Positions 1 through 4,968 of a stretch of 5,217 nucleotides of DNA are shown here, piece after piece. Positions within the stretch are counted from its first letter, which is position 1. Each line of letters begins with the position of its first letter. The position numbers were made by a program, and so were the translations under genes. Below the pieces are notes generated by a model. It was not told where the DNA came from and ran no database searches. It worked only from the letters and a program-made list of their open reading frames with translations. This DNA comes from Chloroflexales bacterium (GTDB lineage Bacteria > Chloroflexota > Chloroflexia > Chloroflexales > Chloroflexaceae), in NCBI GenBank assembly GCA_013336035.1, contig JAAXUL010000630.1:1-5217 (forward strand), given 5' to 3'.

Positions 1-2
1 CA

Positions 3-179
3 GCGGAGCGGGAGGAGGCGGGGGTGCCGGTGCTCGCCGGCAAGGTTGGGCCGTTCCACCCCGCGAGCCCGGTCCGCGTCCAGTTCGGCAACGCGCTCGT
101 CCAGCGTCGCGCCCCGAGGCCAGAGGATAGCCAACCGGCGCACAGCGAGGCGGAGGTACACCAGCTGTCGCTGTTCTGA
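3..179 (+). CDS. C-terminal fragment of an unrecognised protein ending in a clamp-binding motif
   Basis: An open frame enters from the left edge and stops at TGA 177-179, giving the last 58 residues of a protein whose start lies outside the window. The visible tail begins with a stretch rich in Val, Gly and Pro, continues into a charged Pro-rich linker, and ends exactly in QLSLF (codons 162-176). That is the canonical bacterial beta-sliding-clamp-binding pentapeptide, found at or near the C-terminus of DNA polymerases IV and V, MutS, Hda and other replication or repair proteins. The terminal position after a flexible linker is typical. A Y-family polymerase or related repair protein is possible, but nothing else in the tail confirms it. 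The frame is supported by its GC-rich codons and by the terminator-like hairpin that follows. The family is not identified. Confidence 0.6.
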   Translation, partial: AEREEAGVPVLAGKVGPFHPASPVRVQFGNALVQRRAPRPEDSQPAHSEAEVHQLSLF

Positions 180-210
180 GGCAGCGTCCACACACGGAAT
201 GATCGCCACC

Positions 211-244
211 AGGGGCGCCAGCCCACACTGGCGCCCCTCCTTGT
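211..244 (+). terminator. Rho-independent-type terminator after the first gene
   Basis: A perfect 11-bp stem (AGGGGCGCCAG 211-221 with CTGGCGCCCCT 228-238) closes a 6-base loop. Only a weak T stretch (CCTTGT) follows, so termination may be partial. It starts 31 bases after the stop codon at 179 and ends just before the ribosome-binding site of the next gene. Some read-through into that gene is therefore plausible. Confidence 0.6.
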
Positions 245-261
245 CAGTGAAAGGAGCGCAT

Positions 262-846
262 ATGGCCCGTCGTCGCGTCCCGCCCGAGCTGCGCAGACGC
301 ACCTGGGCCGAGGGCAGCGTGTGGGATCTGCTCGTGGCGGCCGACCTGCTTCCCTACCGCTTCGCCTCGCCCCTGGCCGACCTGGGGATGACGAGTACCC
401 AGCGCCGCCGGCAGCGTCGCGAGGAGGAGCAGTTGAAAACGACCCAGGTTGCCTACATCCTCCCTCGCCCAAGCACCGCCCGCCGGCCACCGCAGCCCTG
501 GCTCTACCTCAGGATGAAGCGCACCGGCCACTATCGGGTGGGCGAGTCGGGCGCGATCGAGCGCTTTGGTCGGCGCACCCAGTCCCTCGGCAGCGGCAGC
601 ATCAGCGAGCACCGCTGGTACCCCTGCTCGCTCCGCGGCGTACGCTGGCTCCAGATCGTCGCCGATGGGCGCATAGTGCGGAAGGTCCGGGCCAATCAGC
701 AGGAGCCGCTCTCGCCCGCTGCTGACGTCCGTGCGCCCGAAGCGAGTGACCAGGCCCAGGGCTCGCCGCAGAACGTGGTGCAGCTGACGCTATTTGCTTC
801 CAGCCAGAGCGAAGCGGAAGGGCAAGCGCAGCCAGTTTCTTGTTGA
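262..846 (+). CDS. Unrecognised basic protein with an internal QLTLF clamp-binding-type motif
   Basis: The product is 194 residues long. The start was chosen at ATG 262 because GAAAGGAG (249-256) lies five bases upstream; the frame is open further upstream, but with low-complexity Arg/Ser codons. The N-terminal 60 residues are very basic, with RRR clusters at 3-5, 11-13 and 48-53. A compact middle region (about 65-145) is rich in Trp, Tyr and Arg and looks like a small folded domain, perhaps nucleic-acid binding. The C-terminal 50 residues are Ala/Gln/Ser/Pro-rich and probably disordered, and they contain QLTLF at residues 174-178 (bases 781-795). This is close to the beta-clamp consensus QL[S/D]LF and echoes the QLSLF end of the preceding gene. 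No membrane segment or signal peptide is seen. I do not recognise the family. A replication or repair accessory role is inferred only from the motif and the neighbour. Confidence 0.7.
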   Translation: MARRRVPPELRRRTWAEGSVWDLLVAADLLPYRFASPLADLGMTSTQRRRQRREEEQLKTTQVAYILPRPSTARRPPQPWLYLRMKRTGHYRVGESGAIERFGRRTQSLGSGSISEHRWYPCSLRGVRWLQIVADGRIVRKVRANQQEPLSPAADVRAPEASDQAQGSPQNVVQLTLFASSQSEAEGQAQPVSC

Positions 847-871
847 ACACTTGTTCTATTTCGTGTATACT
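843..871 (+). promoter_or_regulatory. Sigma-70-type promoter for the Rpn-family gene
   Basis: TTGAAC (843-848) and TATACT (866-871) are separated by exactly 17 bases. The -10 matches the consensus at five of six positions and the -35 at four of six. The -35 overlaps the stop codon of the upstream gene. The predicted transcript would start near 878, about 50 bases before the ATG at 926. A GAAC-N4-GTTC palindrome lies on the -35 element. Confidence 0.65.
845..856. promoter_or_regulatory. Candidate LexA (SOS) operator
   Basis: GAACACTTGTTC is a perfect GAAC-N4-GTTC palindrome, the core of the LexA-binding site known from Firmicutes and Actinobacteria. It overlaps the -35 hexamer and the start of the spacer of the promoter at 843-871, where a bound repressor would block RNA polymerase. 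That LexA binds here, and that this organism's LexA uses this type of site, are inferences. Confidence 0.45.
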
Positions 872-925
872 TGCGCGGTATCGCGCTATGTACTCGCCTC
901 GCCAGCCCCGTGAGGAGATCGCTCG

Positions 926-1881
926 ATGGAGCAGCCACCCTCCGACTATGATGGTGCCTGGAAGTATGCCCTGGAGCGCTACTTCGCACCTTTCCTGGAG
1001 CTCTTTTTTCTGGCCGCGTTTGCCGCCATCGATTGGACCCAGCCGTCACCTTCCGCGATCCTGATCTCCAGCAGATTGCCCCTGAAGACCAGCAGGGCAA
1101 GGGCCGGGTCGACAAGCTGGTGCAGGTCGTGCGCCGTGACGGCACCCCGGCCTGGGTGCTCATTCACGTCGAGATCCAGAGCCAGCGCGAGGTCATCTTT
1201 GCTGAACGCATGTTTTGCTATCACGCGCGCATCTTTGACCGGGAGCGCCTTCCCGTCGTCAGCCTCGCGGTGCTCGGGGACGACGATCCGGCCTGGCTCC
1301 CTGCCAGCTTCACCTACGAGCTGTGGGGCTGCGCCCTGGAACTGCGCTTCCCCACGGTCAAGTTGCTGACCCTGGATACCGCCACCCTGGAGCGGACCCA
1401 GAACCCATTTGCGACCCTTACCCTGCTGCACCGCGACGCGCAGGAGACACGCGGCAACCCGCCCGAACGTCTGCGCCGGAAGGTGGCGCGCTACCGGGCA
1501 CTGCTCCGCCAGCGCTACGACGCCGACGATGTGCGTGCCCTGTTCCGCTTTATGGAGCAACTGCTCCGGCTCGACCCCGAGCATGCCCAGCAGGCCCGTG
1601 CTACAATGCGACAAGTCGAAGTGGAGGAGACGGGTATGGACACCTTTGTGACGAGCTTCGAGGAGATCGGCCGGGCTGAAGGTCGATTGGAAGGGCAGCG
1701 GGAGATGCTGATGCGCCTGCTGAGCCACAAGTTCGGCCCAATCCCTGCAGCGCATCAGGCTCGGATCGCGACCCTCTCACCCGAGGCAATGCTTGCCCTG
1801 AGCGAAGCGCTGCTCGACTTCACGCTCCTCGACGACCTCACCGCCTGGCTCGATCAGTCTGGATCGACCCCTGGCGCGTAG
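926..1881 (+). pseudogene. Rpn/YhgA-like PD-(D/E)XK nuclease with C-terminal DUF4351-type domain, frameshifted
   Basis: Proteins of this family are DNA endonucleases of the PD-(D/E)XK fold, related to transposase and recombination-promoting (Rpn) nucleases; some act in phage defence. The start is ATG 926, with GAGGAG at 912-917. The first 37 residues (to the conserved IDW at 35-37) are read in one frame, and the rest continues in the -1 frame from about 1036. Adding one G at GATTGGAC would restore a 318-residue protein of normal family length. In that protein the expected active-site residues are D63 (RVDKL) and E83 with Q85 (HVEIQ). These are followed by the conserved FAERMF..YHARIFDR, PVVSLAVL and YELWGC blocks. 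The C-terminal part, from about residue 238, is a helical region (GRAEGRLEGQ, then LLSHKFGPIP and ALLDF..LDDLTAWL) typical of DUF4351. The lesion may be a real mutation or a sequencing error. The downstream frame has no strong start of its own near the junction (only TTG 1033, with no ribosome-binding site). Confidence 0.85.
1636..1881 (+). CDS. Possible internally initiated C-terminal small protein of the Rpn gene
   Basis: In the same frame as the C-terminal half of the Rpn-family gene, ATG 1636 is preceded by GGAGGAG (1623-1629) at an ideal six-base spacing. This is the strongest ribosome-binding site inside the gene. Translation from here gives 81 residues beginning MDTFVTSFEEIGRAEG and comprising just the helical DUF4351-type domain, without the nuclease residues. 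In E. coli Rpn systems, an internally started C-terminal small protein neutralises the full-length toxic nuclease, and this layout is the same in principle. The GAG codons are also simply coding sequence, so initiation here is inference. The upstream frameshift does not affect this product. Confidence 0.35.
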   Translation: MDTFVTSFEEIGRAEGRLEGQREMLMRLLSHKFGPIPAAHQARIATLSPEAMLALSEALLDFTLLDDLTAWLDQSGSTPGA

Positions 1882-1908
1882 CGCGGCTCCCGGCGTTTAG
1901 CCCCTCTG

Positions 1909-1943
1909 ACAGCCTCAGCCTCCCGCTGGGGCTGTTGCTGTTT
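1909..1943 (+). terminator. Rho-independent terminator after the Rpn gene
   Basis: An 11-bp stem (ACAGCCTCAGC 1909-1919 with GCTGGGGCTGT 1925-1935, one G-T pair) closes a 5-base loop and is followed by the T-rich TGCTGTTT. It lies 28 bases after the stop codon at 1881. Confidence 0.65.
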
Positions 1944-2035
1944 CCTATACGCTTGCTCACCACAGGGTGCTCCCAAACCGCCACCCTGCGTCAGCGCCAT
2001 AGAAGGTAACTTGACGGAAGGCATGCGATAGGCCC

Positions 2036-2099
2036 GCAGCAGCAGGAAGGGCTGCTGCAGCCTGCATCCTTCAGCCTGCTTCCCTTCGCCTTCAGCCTT
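2036..2099. repeat. Hairpin followed by six degenerate 7-bp repeats
   Basis: GCAGCAGC (2036-2043) and GCTGCTGC (2051-2058) form a perfect 8-bp stem with a 7-base loop. From 2058 the sequence runs in phase as six heptads to 2099. CAGCCTG occurs at 2058 and 2072, and the related units CATCCTT, CTTCCCT, TCGCCTT and CAGCCTT fill the other positions. No gene is evident between 1882 and 2175, so this is intergenic repeat sequence. It resembles the heptad arrays at 4577-4652 and 4969-5022 in period but not in sequence. Confidence 0.6.
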
Positions 2100-2111
2100 G
2101 CCGAAGTGCCT

Positions 2112-2133
2112 ACCAGCCGCAGCTGCGGCTGGT
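2112..2133. promoter_or_regulatory. Perfect 22-bp palindrome upstream of the radC gene pair
   Basis: ACCAGCCGCAG (2112-2122) is followed directly by its exact reverse complement (2123-2133), with no spacer. CCGA at 2101-2104 and TCGG at 2134-2137 extend the symmetry after a bulge. It lies 42 bases before the start at 2176. It could be an operator for a dimeric regulator or a cruciform-forming repeat. No T-run follows, so a terminator is unlikely. Confidence 0.55.
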
Positions 2134-2175
2134 TCGGTGTGCCCAGGTTTCGTCGCGAACCAGAAGGGCACGCAG

Positions 2176-2388
2176 ATGGCACGATTCACCAGCGCGACCG
2201 CCGTGGAGCACGGGCGGCGCGGCGGGCAGCGCTCCCACCAGCGCATCGAGGCGCAGTACGCCGATCTGGTCCTCACCAACCCCTCGGCGGCCCAGCGGGT
2301 CGCCCACCTGATCCAGCTAGGTCACCACCTCGCCCTGGCCCTCCGCGTGATCAGGATCTCCGACCGTCTGAGCCAGGGAGGTCGCTGA
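2176..2388 (+). CDS. Small unrecognised protein coupled to radC
   Basis: This gene encodes 70 residues from ATG 2176, preceded by AGAAGGG (2162-2168) seven bases upstream. The N-terminal half is basic and contains GRRGGQRSHQR (residues 14-24), reminiscent of small DNA-associated plasmid or phage proteins with a GRRGG motif. The C-terminal half (about 42-63) is a Leu/Ala/His-rich helix. Its TGA shares one base with the ATG of the radC gene (TGATG at 2386-2390), so the two are almost certainly co-translated. I do not recognise the family. The coupling suggests it belongs to the same accessory module as RadC and the integrase. Confidence 0.6.
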   Translation: MARFTSATAVEHGRRGGQRSHQRIEAQYADLVLTNPSAAQRVAHLIQLGHHLALALRVIRISDRLSQGGR

Positions 2389-3053
2389 TGCGCATCCGCG
2401 AACTTCCCCTCCACGAGCAGCCCGTCAGCCGGATCGCCGACCGCGGCCCGGACGCCCTCAGCGACGCTGAGCTGCTCGCCCTGGTCTCCGGCCAGCAGGA
2501 CCTCGAGATCTGCGCACGTAGCCTGCGCGAGTACCACGGCTGGGTCGGCCTGCTCCGCGCCGACATCCGGAGCGTCGCTGCAAGCATCGGCACACCGCGG
2601 AAGGCCGCCAGCCTCAAGGCGGCCCTGGAGATTGGCCGCCGGCTCCTGGTCGCCGGCTACGAGGGCCGCTACCAGATCAAGTCGCCGGCCGACGTCGCCC
2701 AGCTTTTTATGGTCGAGATGATGGCGCTCGACCAGGAAGAATTGTGGGTTGCCTGCCTGGACACCAAGAACAGGCTGATCAAGATTGCCAAAGTGTATCG
2801 CGGCTCGGTGAATACCGCTATGATCAGGGTAGGCGAGGTGTTCAAGGAGGCATTACGCCTCAATGCAGCGTCAATCGTCGTCGCCCATAATCACCCATCC
2901 TCAGATCCAACGCCGTCTCCCGAGGATATTCTTGTCACCAGACAGATTGTGGAGGCTGGAAAGCTCCTCGACTGCGAGGTTCTCGATCACCTCGTGCTCG
3001 CCGGCAGCAGATTTGTAAGCCTTCGCGAACGAGGCCTTGGATTTTCGGGTTGA
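2388..3053 (+). CDS. radC: RadC-family JAB/MPN-domain protein
   Basis: The product has 221 residues and starts at ATG 2388, six bases after AGGGAGG (2375-2381) and overlapping the previous stop codon by one base. The N-terminal UPF0758-type region (1-85) includes the conserved PDALSDAELLALV and ends in a degenerate helix-hairpin-helix (SIGTPRKAASLKAALEIGRR, about 66-85). The JAB/MPN domain (about 97-215) has the complete JAMM metal motif: a glutamate at 117/118 and H167-x-H169-x7-S177-x2-D180 in HNHPSSDPTPSPED. The usual HNHPSGD is HNHPSSD here. The C-terminus EVLDHLVLAG is typical. The family was named for DNA repair, but its biochemical role is unsettled; it is common on mobile elements. 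The stretch from roughly 2740 onward uses more A/T-ending and rare codons (AGG, TTA, AAT) than the first third of the gene. Confidence 0.92.
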   Translation: MRIRELPLHEQPVSRIADRGPDALSDAELLALVSGQQDLEICARSLREYHGWVGLLRADIRSVAASIGTPRKAASLKAALEIGRRLLVAGYEGRYQIKSPADVAQLFMVEMMALDQEELWVACLDTKNRLIKIAKVYRGSVNTAMIRVGEVFKEALRLNAASIVVAHNHPSSDPTPSPEDILVTRQIVEAGKLLDCEVLDHLVLAGSRFVSLRERGLGFSG

Positions 3054-3073
3054 TTTGCTTGCTGTGTCCTGCA

Positions 3074-3114
3074 TTTTGTCCCTAGTTTTGTCCAGTTCCC
3101 TTTTCACGAACTGG
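3074..3114. repeat. Direct repeats and hairpin in the radC-integrase gap
   Basis: The 148-base gap between radC and the integrase (3054-3201) is AT-richer than its surroundings. It holds TTTTGTCC twice (3074-3081 and 3086-3093, period 12) and an inverted repeat CCAGTTC (3092-3098) with GAACTGG (3108-3114). The hairpin has no trailing T-run, so it is a weak terminator candidate at best. Binding sites for a recombination or regulatory protein are an alternative. I could not identify a convincing promoter for the integrase here. Confidence 0.45.
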
Positions 3115-3201
3115 CATTACGCTGCAAGAACAATAAACACGGTGAGCCATCGACGCTCACCCACAACGGCGACGCCGATCAGCCGAGACGAGGAGATCAC
3201 C

Positions 3202-4398
3202 ATGCCAAAGCGACGCGCCCAGGGCGAAGGCACGCTTTCCTACCACAAGGCCCGCAAACGCTGGATCTATCTGCTTCCCGCTGACGAGACCGGCAAGCGC
3301 CAGCAGGTCAGCGGCAAAACCCAGGCCGAAGTACTCGCAAAGGCCGAGGAGCTCAAGGCGAAGCGGGCTGAGGGTCTGGACCTGGATACGAAGCAGCCAA
3401 CCATCAAGCAGTTCAGCGAGACGTGGCTCCGGGACGTGGTGAAGCGAACGCGGCGGCCAAGCACCCACGCCAGCTACGAGCAGATGTTCCACCTCTACAT
3501 CAACCCGAAGATCGGCAAGATCCAGCTCGACAAGCTCACGGCAGCGCGCGTCCAGGGCTGGATCAACATGCTCGTGGATGCGGGCAACAGCCCCGCGACG
3601 GTGCGCAACGCCTACCAGCGACTCCGCAGCATGCTCGACGTTGGCGTGCGTTACCGGCTCATCAGCGCAAACCCGGCCAAGGACGTGGATCTCCCGCCGC
3701 TCACCAACGACCGCGCTCAAGTGCTGAGCCTGAAGGAGGCGCGGCTCGTACTGATCACCGCAGACGGCAAGCGCGACCTGCGCAAGCCCTATAAGACGAA
3801 GAACGGCCGCACCAAGGGCCTGCCCAAACTCAGCAGCCGCTACGCCCTGCTCTACCACCTGTTGCTGGCGCTTGGCCTCCGCCGCGGCGAGGGCCTCGGG
3901 CTACGCTGGGAGGGCGTGGACTGGGAGGCGGGCACGCTCCAGGTGCGCCACCAGGTGCAGCAAATTAACGGCAAGGTCGTGGTAAGTGACTACACCAAGA
4001 CTGATGCCGGCCGGCGCACCCTGCCGATTCCTCCGGCGCTCCTTGCGCGGCTGCGCGCCCACTGGCAGAACCAGCAGGAGGAGCGCACCCTCATGGGTGC
4101 CGGGTGGAACGAGCGCAACCTAATTTTCCCGACTGAGACCGGCAGCCCGGTCAGCCCCTCGAACATCCTGCGCCACTTCCGGCTACTGCTCACCTGCGCT
4201 GGGCTGGAGCACATTCGCCTGCACGACCTCCGTCACACCTGTGCCACCCTACTTGGCGAGCGTACGAGCGACCGGGTCATCGCAGCTATCCTGGGCCACA
4301 CGCCGGGCACGGTGACGGCCCGCTACGCCAAGGTGACGCTGCCCCAGATGCGCGAGGCGATCGAGGCGCTGTACCTGGAGTTGACTGGAGCGGACTAA
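3202..4398 (+). CDS. Tyrosine recombinase / phage-type integrase
   Basis: The product has 398 residues. Start ATG 3202 follows GAGGAG (3190-3195) by six bases; the frame stays open to 3037, but that part reads as intergenic sequence. The order is an arm-type DNA-binding domain (about 1-55, GEGTLSYHKARKRWIY), a SAM-like core-binding domain (about 65-165, TWLRDVVKRTRRPST to GVRYRLISANPAKDV) and a catalytic domain (about 175-395). All the catalytic residues are visible: R227 (ALGLRRGE), K266 (YTKTDAGRRTLPI), H341 and R344 (HDLRH), H366 (LGHTPG) and the nucleophile Y375 (TARYAK). The enzyme should therefore be active. A Lys/Arg-rich insert (about 189-213) precedes the first catalytic helix. The gene ends 98 bases from the 3' end of a convergent tRNA-Ala gene, the usual position for an integrase of an element inserted at a tRNA. 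The element would extend left through radC. Confidence 0.95.
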   Translation: MPKRRAQGEGTLSYHKARKRWIYLLPADETGKRQQVSGKTQAEVLAKAEELKAKRAEGLDLDTKQPTIKQFSETWLRDVVKRTRRPSTHASYEQMFHLYINPKIGKIQLDKLTAARVQGWINMLVDAGNSPATVRNAYQRLRSMLDVGVRYRLISANPAKDVDLPPLTNDRAQVLSLKEARLVLITADGKRDLRKPYKTKNGRTKGLPKLSSRYALLYHLLLALGLRRGEGLGLRWEGVDWEAGTLQVRHQVQQINGKVVVSDYTKTDAGRRTLPIPPALLARLRAHWQNQQEERTLMGAGWNERNLIFPTETGSPVSPSNILRHFRLLLTCAGLEHIRLHDLRHTCATLLGERTSDRVIAAILGHTPGTVTARYAKVTLPQMREAIEALYLELTGAD

Positions 4399-4413
4399 GG
4401 CCTCCAAAACGCC

Positions 4414-4436
4414 ATTGTAGGCAGAATTGTAGGCAG
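4414..4436. repeat. Tandem 11-bp repeat just after the integrase
   Basis: ATTGTAGGCAG occurs at 4414-4424 and again at 4426-4436 (period 12), 15 bases after the integrase stop codon and between it and the tRNA-Ala terminator. Closely spaced direct repeats beside an integrase gene are typical of arm-type integrase or excisionase binding sites. That role is inferred. Confidence 0.5.
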
Positions 4437-4450
4437 CGGCCAAAACCGGA

Positions 4451-4484
4451 TAAAAAAGAAGCGGAACCTCTTGCGAGATTCCGC
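4451..4484 (-). terminator. Intrinsic terminator of the tRNA operon
   Basis: Read on the minus strand, a hairpin (GCGGAA with TTCCGC, plus an inner 3-bp CTC/GAG extension across one mismatch, 4484-4461) is followed by TTCTTTTTTA (4460-4451). It lies 12 bases past the 3' end of tRNA-Ala and ends the tRNA-Ile/tRNA-Ala transcript. It may also act weakly against the convergent integrase transcript. Confidence 0.8.
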
Positions 4485-4496
4485 GTCCTAGTGCAG

Positions 4497-4569
4497 TGGA
4501 GCGACGGGGATTCGAACCCCGGACCTCCTGCTTGCAAAGCAGGCGCTCTCCCAGCTAAGCTATCGCCCC
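4497..4569 (-). tRNA. tRNA-Ala (anticodon UGC)
   Basis: The 73-base cloverleaf reads on the minus strand. The acceptor GGGGCGA pairs with TCGCTCC (one G-T), the D arm is AGCTTAGCTGGGAGAGC, and the anticodon stem CCTGC/GCAGG has loop TTTGCAA. The anticodon TGC is complementary to GCA at 4534-4536. The T arm contains GGTTCGAATCC, and the discriminator is A. CCA is not encoded (CTG follows), unlike the tRNA-Ile upstream. It is the second gene of the operon from the promoter at 4775-4747. Its 3' end faces the integrase, so it is the likely integration target. Confidence 0.97.
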
Positions 4570-4576
4570 GAAAATG

Positions 4577-4652
4577 AATTGAGAACTGAGAAGGTCAAAT
4601 TGAGAATGATGCCGGGCTCTCTTCTCAACTCTTCATTCTCAATTCTCAATTT
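4577..4652. repeat. Inverted pair of 7-bp repeat arrays between the tRNA genes
   Basis: The left half is a run of heptads from 4577 to 4611: AATTGAG at 4577 and 4598, AACTGAG at 4584, and diverged units between. The right half is the complementary type from 4624 to 4651: CTCAATT at 4638 and 4645, CTCAACT at 4624 and CTTCATT at 4631. A 12-bp perfect inverted match joins 4598-4609 to 4633-4644, and a 9-bp one joins 4577-4585 to 4643-4651. The transcribed spacer can therefore fold into a long hairpin between the two tRNAs. It is markedly AT-rich against the GC-rich surroundings. Confidence 0.75.
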
Positions 4653-4655
4653 GGA

Positions 4656-4732
<77 letters not shown>

Positions 4733-4746
4733 GCGCAACGTCCGGC

Positions 4747-4775
4747 ATTGTAACACGCCCCCTCCACCCTGTCAA
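4747..4775 (-). promoter_or_regulatory. Strong sigma-70 promoter of the tRNA-Ile/tRNA-Ala operon
   Basis: On the minus strand, a consensus -35 TTGACA (4775-4770) and TACAAT (4752-4747) are separated by exactly 17 bases. Transcription would start near 4740, eight bases before mature tRNA-Ile. The near-perfect match fits a highly expressed stable-RNA operon. Confidence 0.88.
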
Positions 4776-4800
4776 GCAGCCCTCAGCCCAGGCGATCATC

Positions 4801-4826
4801 CGCCCCGCCCCCCTTGCGGCGGGGCG
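4801..4826. repeat. GC-rich inverted repeat in the divergent promoter region
   Basis: CGCCCCGCC (4801-4809) and GGCGGGGCG (4818-4826) form a perfect 9-bp stem with an 8-base loop. It lies between the two divergent promoters, and its right arm overlaps the -35 element of the T-box promoter. It could be a protein-binding site or simply structured GC-rich sequence. Confidence 0.45.
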
Positions 4827-4842
4827 CCCCGACTGCTATAAT
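4814..4842 (+). promoter_or_regulatory. Promoter of the T-box leader
   Basis: A perfect -10 TATAAT (4837-4842) lies 17 bases after TTGCGG (4814-4819), which matches only the TTG of the -35 consensus. The predicted start, about 4849, coincides with the beginning of the T-box stem I region. Confidence 0.75.
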
Positions 4843-4968
4843 CCCGGCCAGAGACATCGACGGAGCACGCGCCGCGCCCAGGGCTCCCAGAGAGCCGCCG
4901 GCCGCTGCGAGGCGGTAGCCCCCGCGCGCGCTTCCCCTCTCGAGTCATCGCCCGAACCGGGACAGCCC

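Noticed and set aside
46..261. N-terminal extension of the 262-846 gene
   Set aside because: It would overlap the tail of the previous gene and its terminator. The residues are low-complexity, and ATG 262 has an excellent ribosome-binding site.
1003..1010. Programmed -1 frameshift at the T6 run
   Set aside because: It does not fit a full X-XXY-YYZ heptamer in the zero frame, and slipping there would discard the conserved IDW, which argues the lesion is at about 1036.
979..1755. Long minus-strand open frame opposite the Rpn gene
   Set aside because: It is a shadow in GC-rich DNA. The plus strand carries conserved family motifs, and the minus-strand product has no recognisable features or ribosome-binding site.
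3037..3201. Upstream extension of the integrase frame to TTG or other starts
   Set aside because: The codons look non-coding and AT-rich, the region contains direct repeats and a hairpin, and a strong ribosome-binding site points to ATG 3202.
3157..3858. Long minus-strand open frame opposite the integrase
   Set aside because: It is antisense to an intact integrase with all catalytic residues, and its Val/Leu/Ala-rich product is typical of shadow frames.
4577..4652. CRISPR array
   Set aside because: Units are 7 bp, contiguous, and in opposite orientations, with no spacers and no cas genes nearby.
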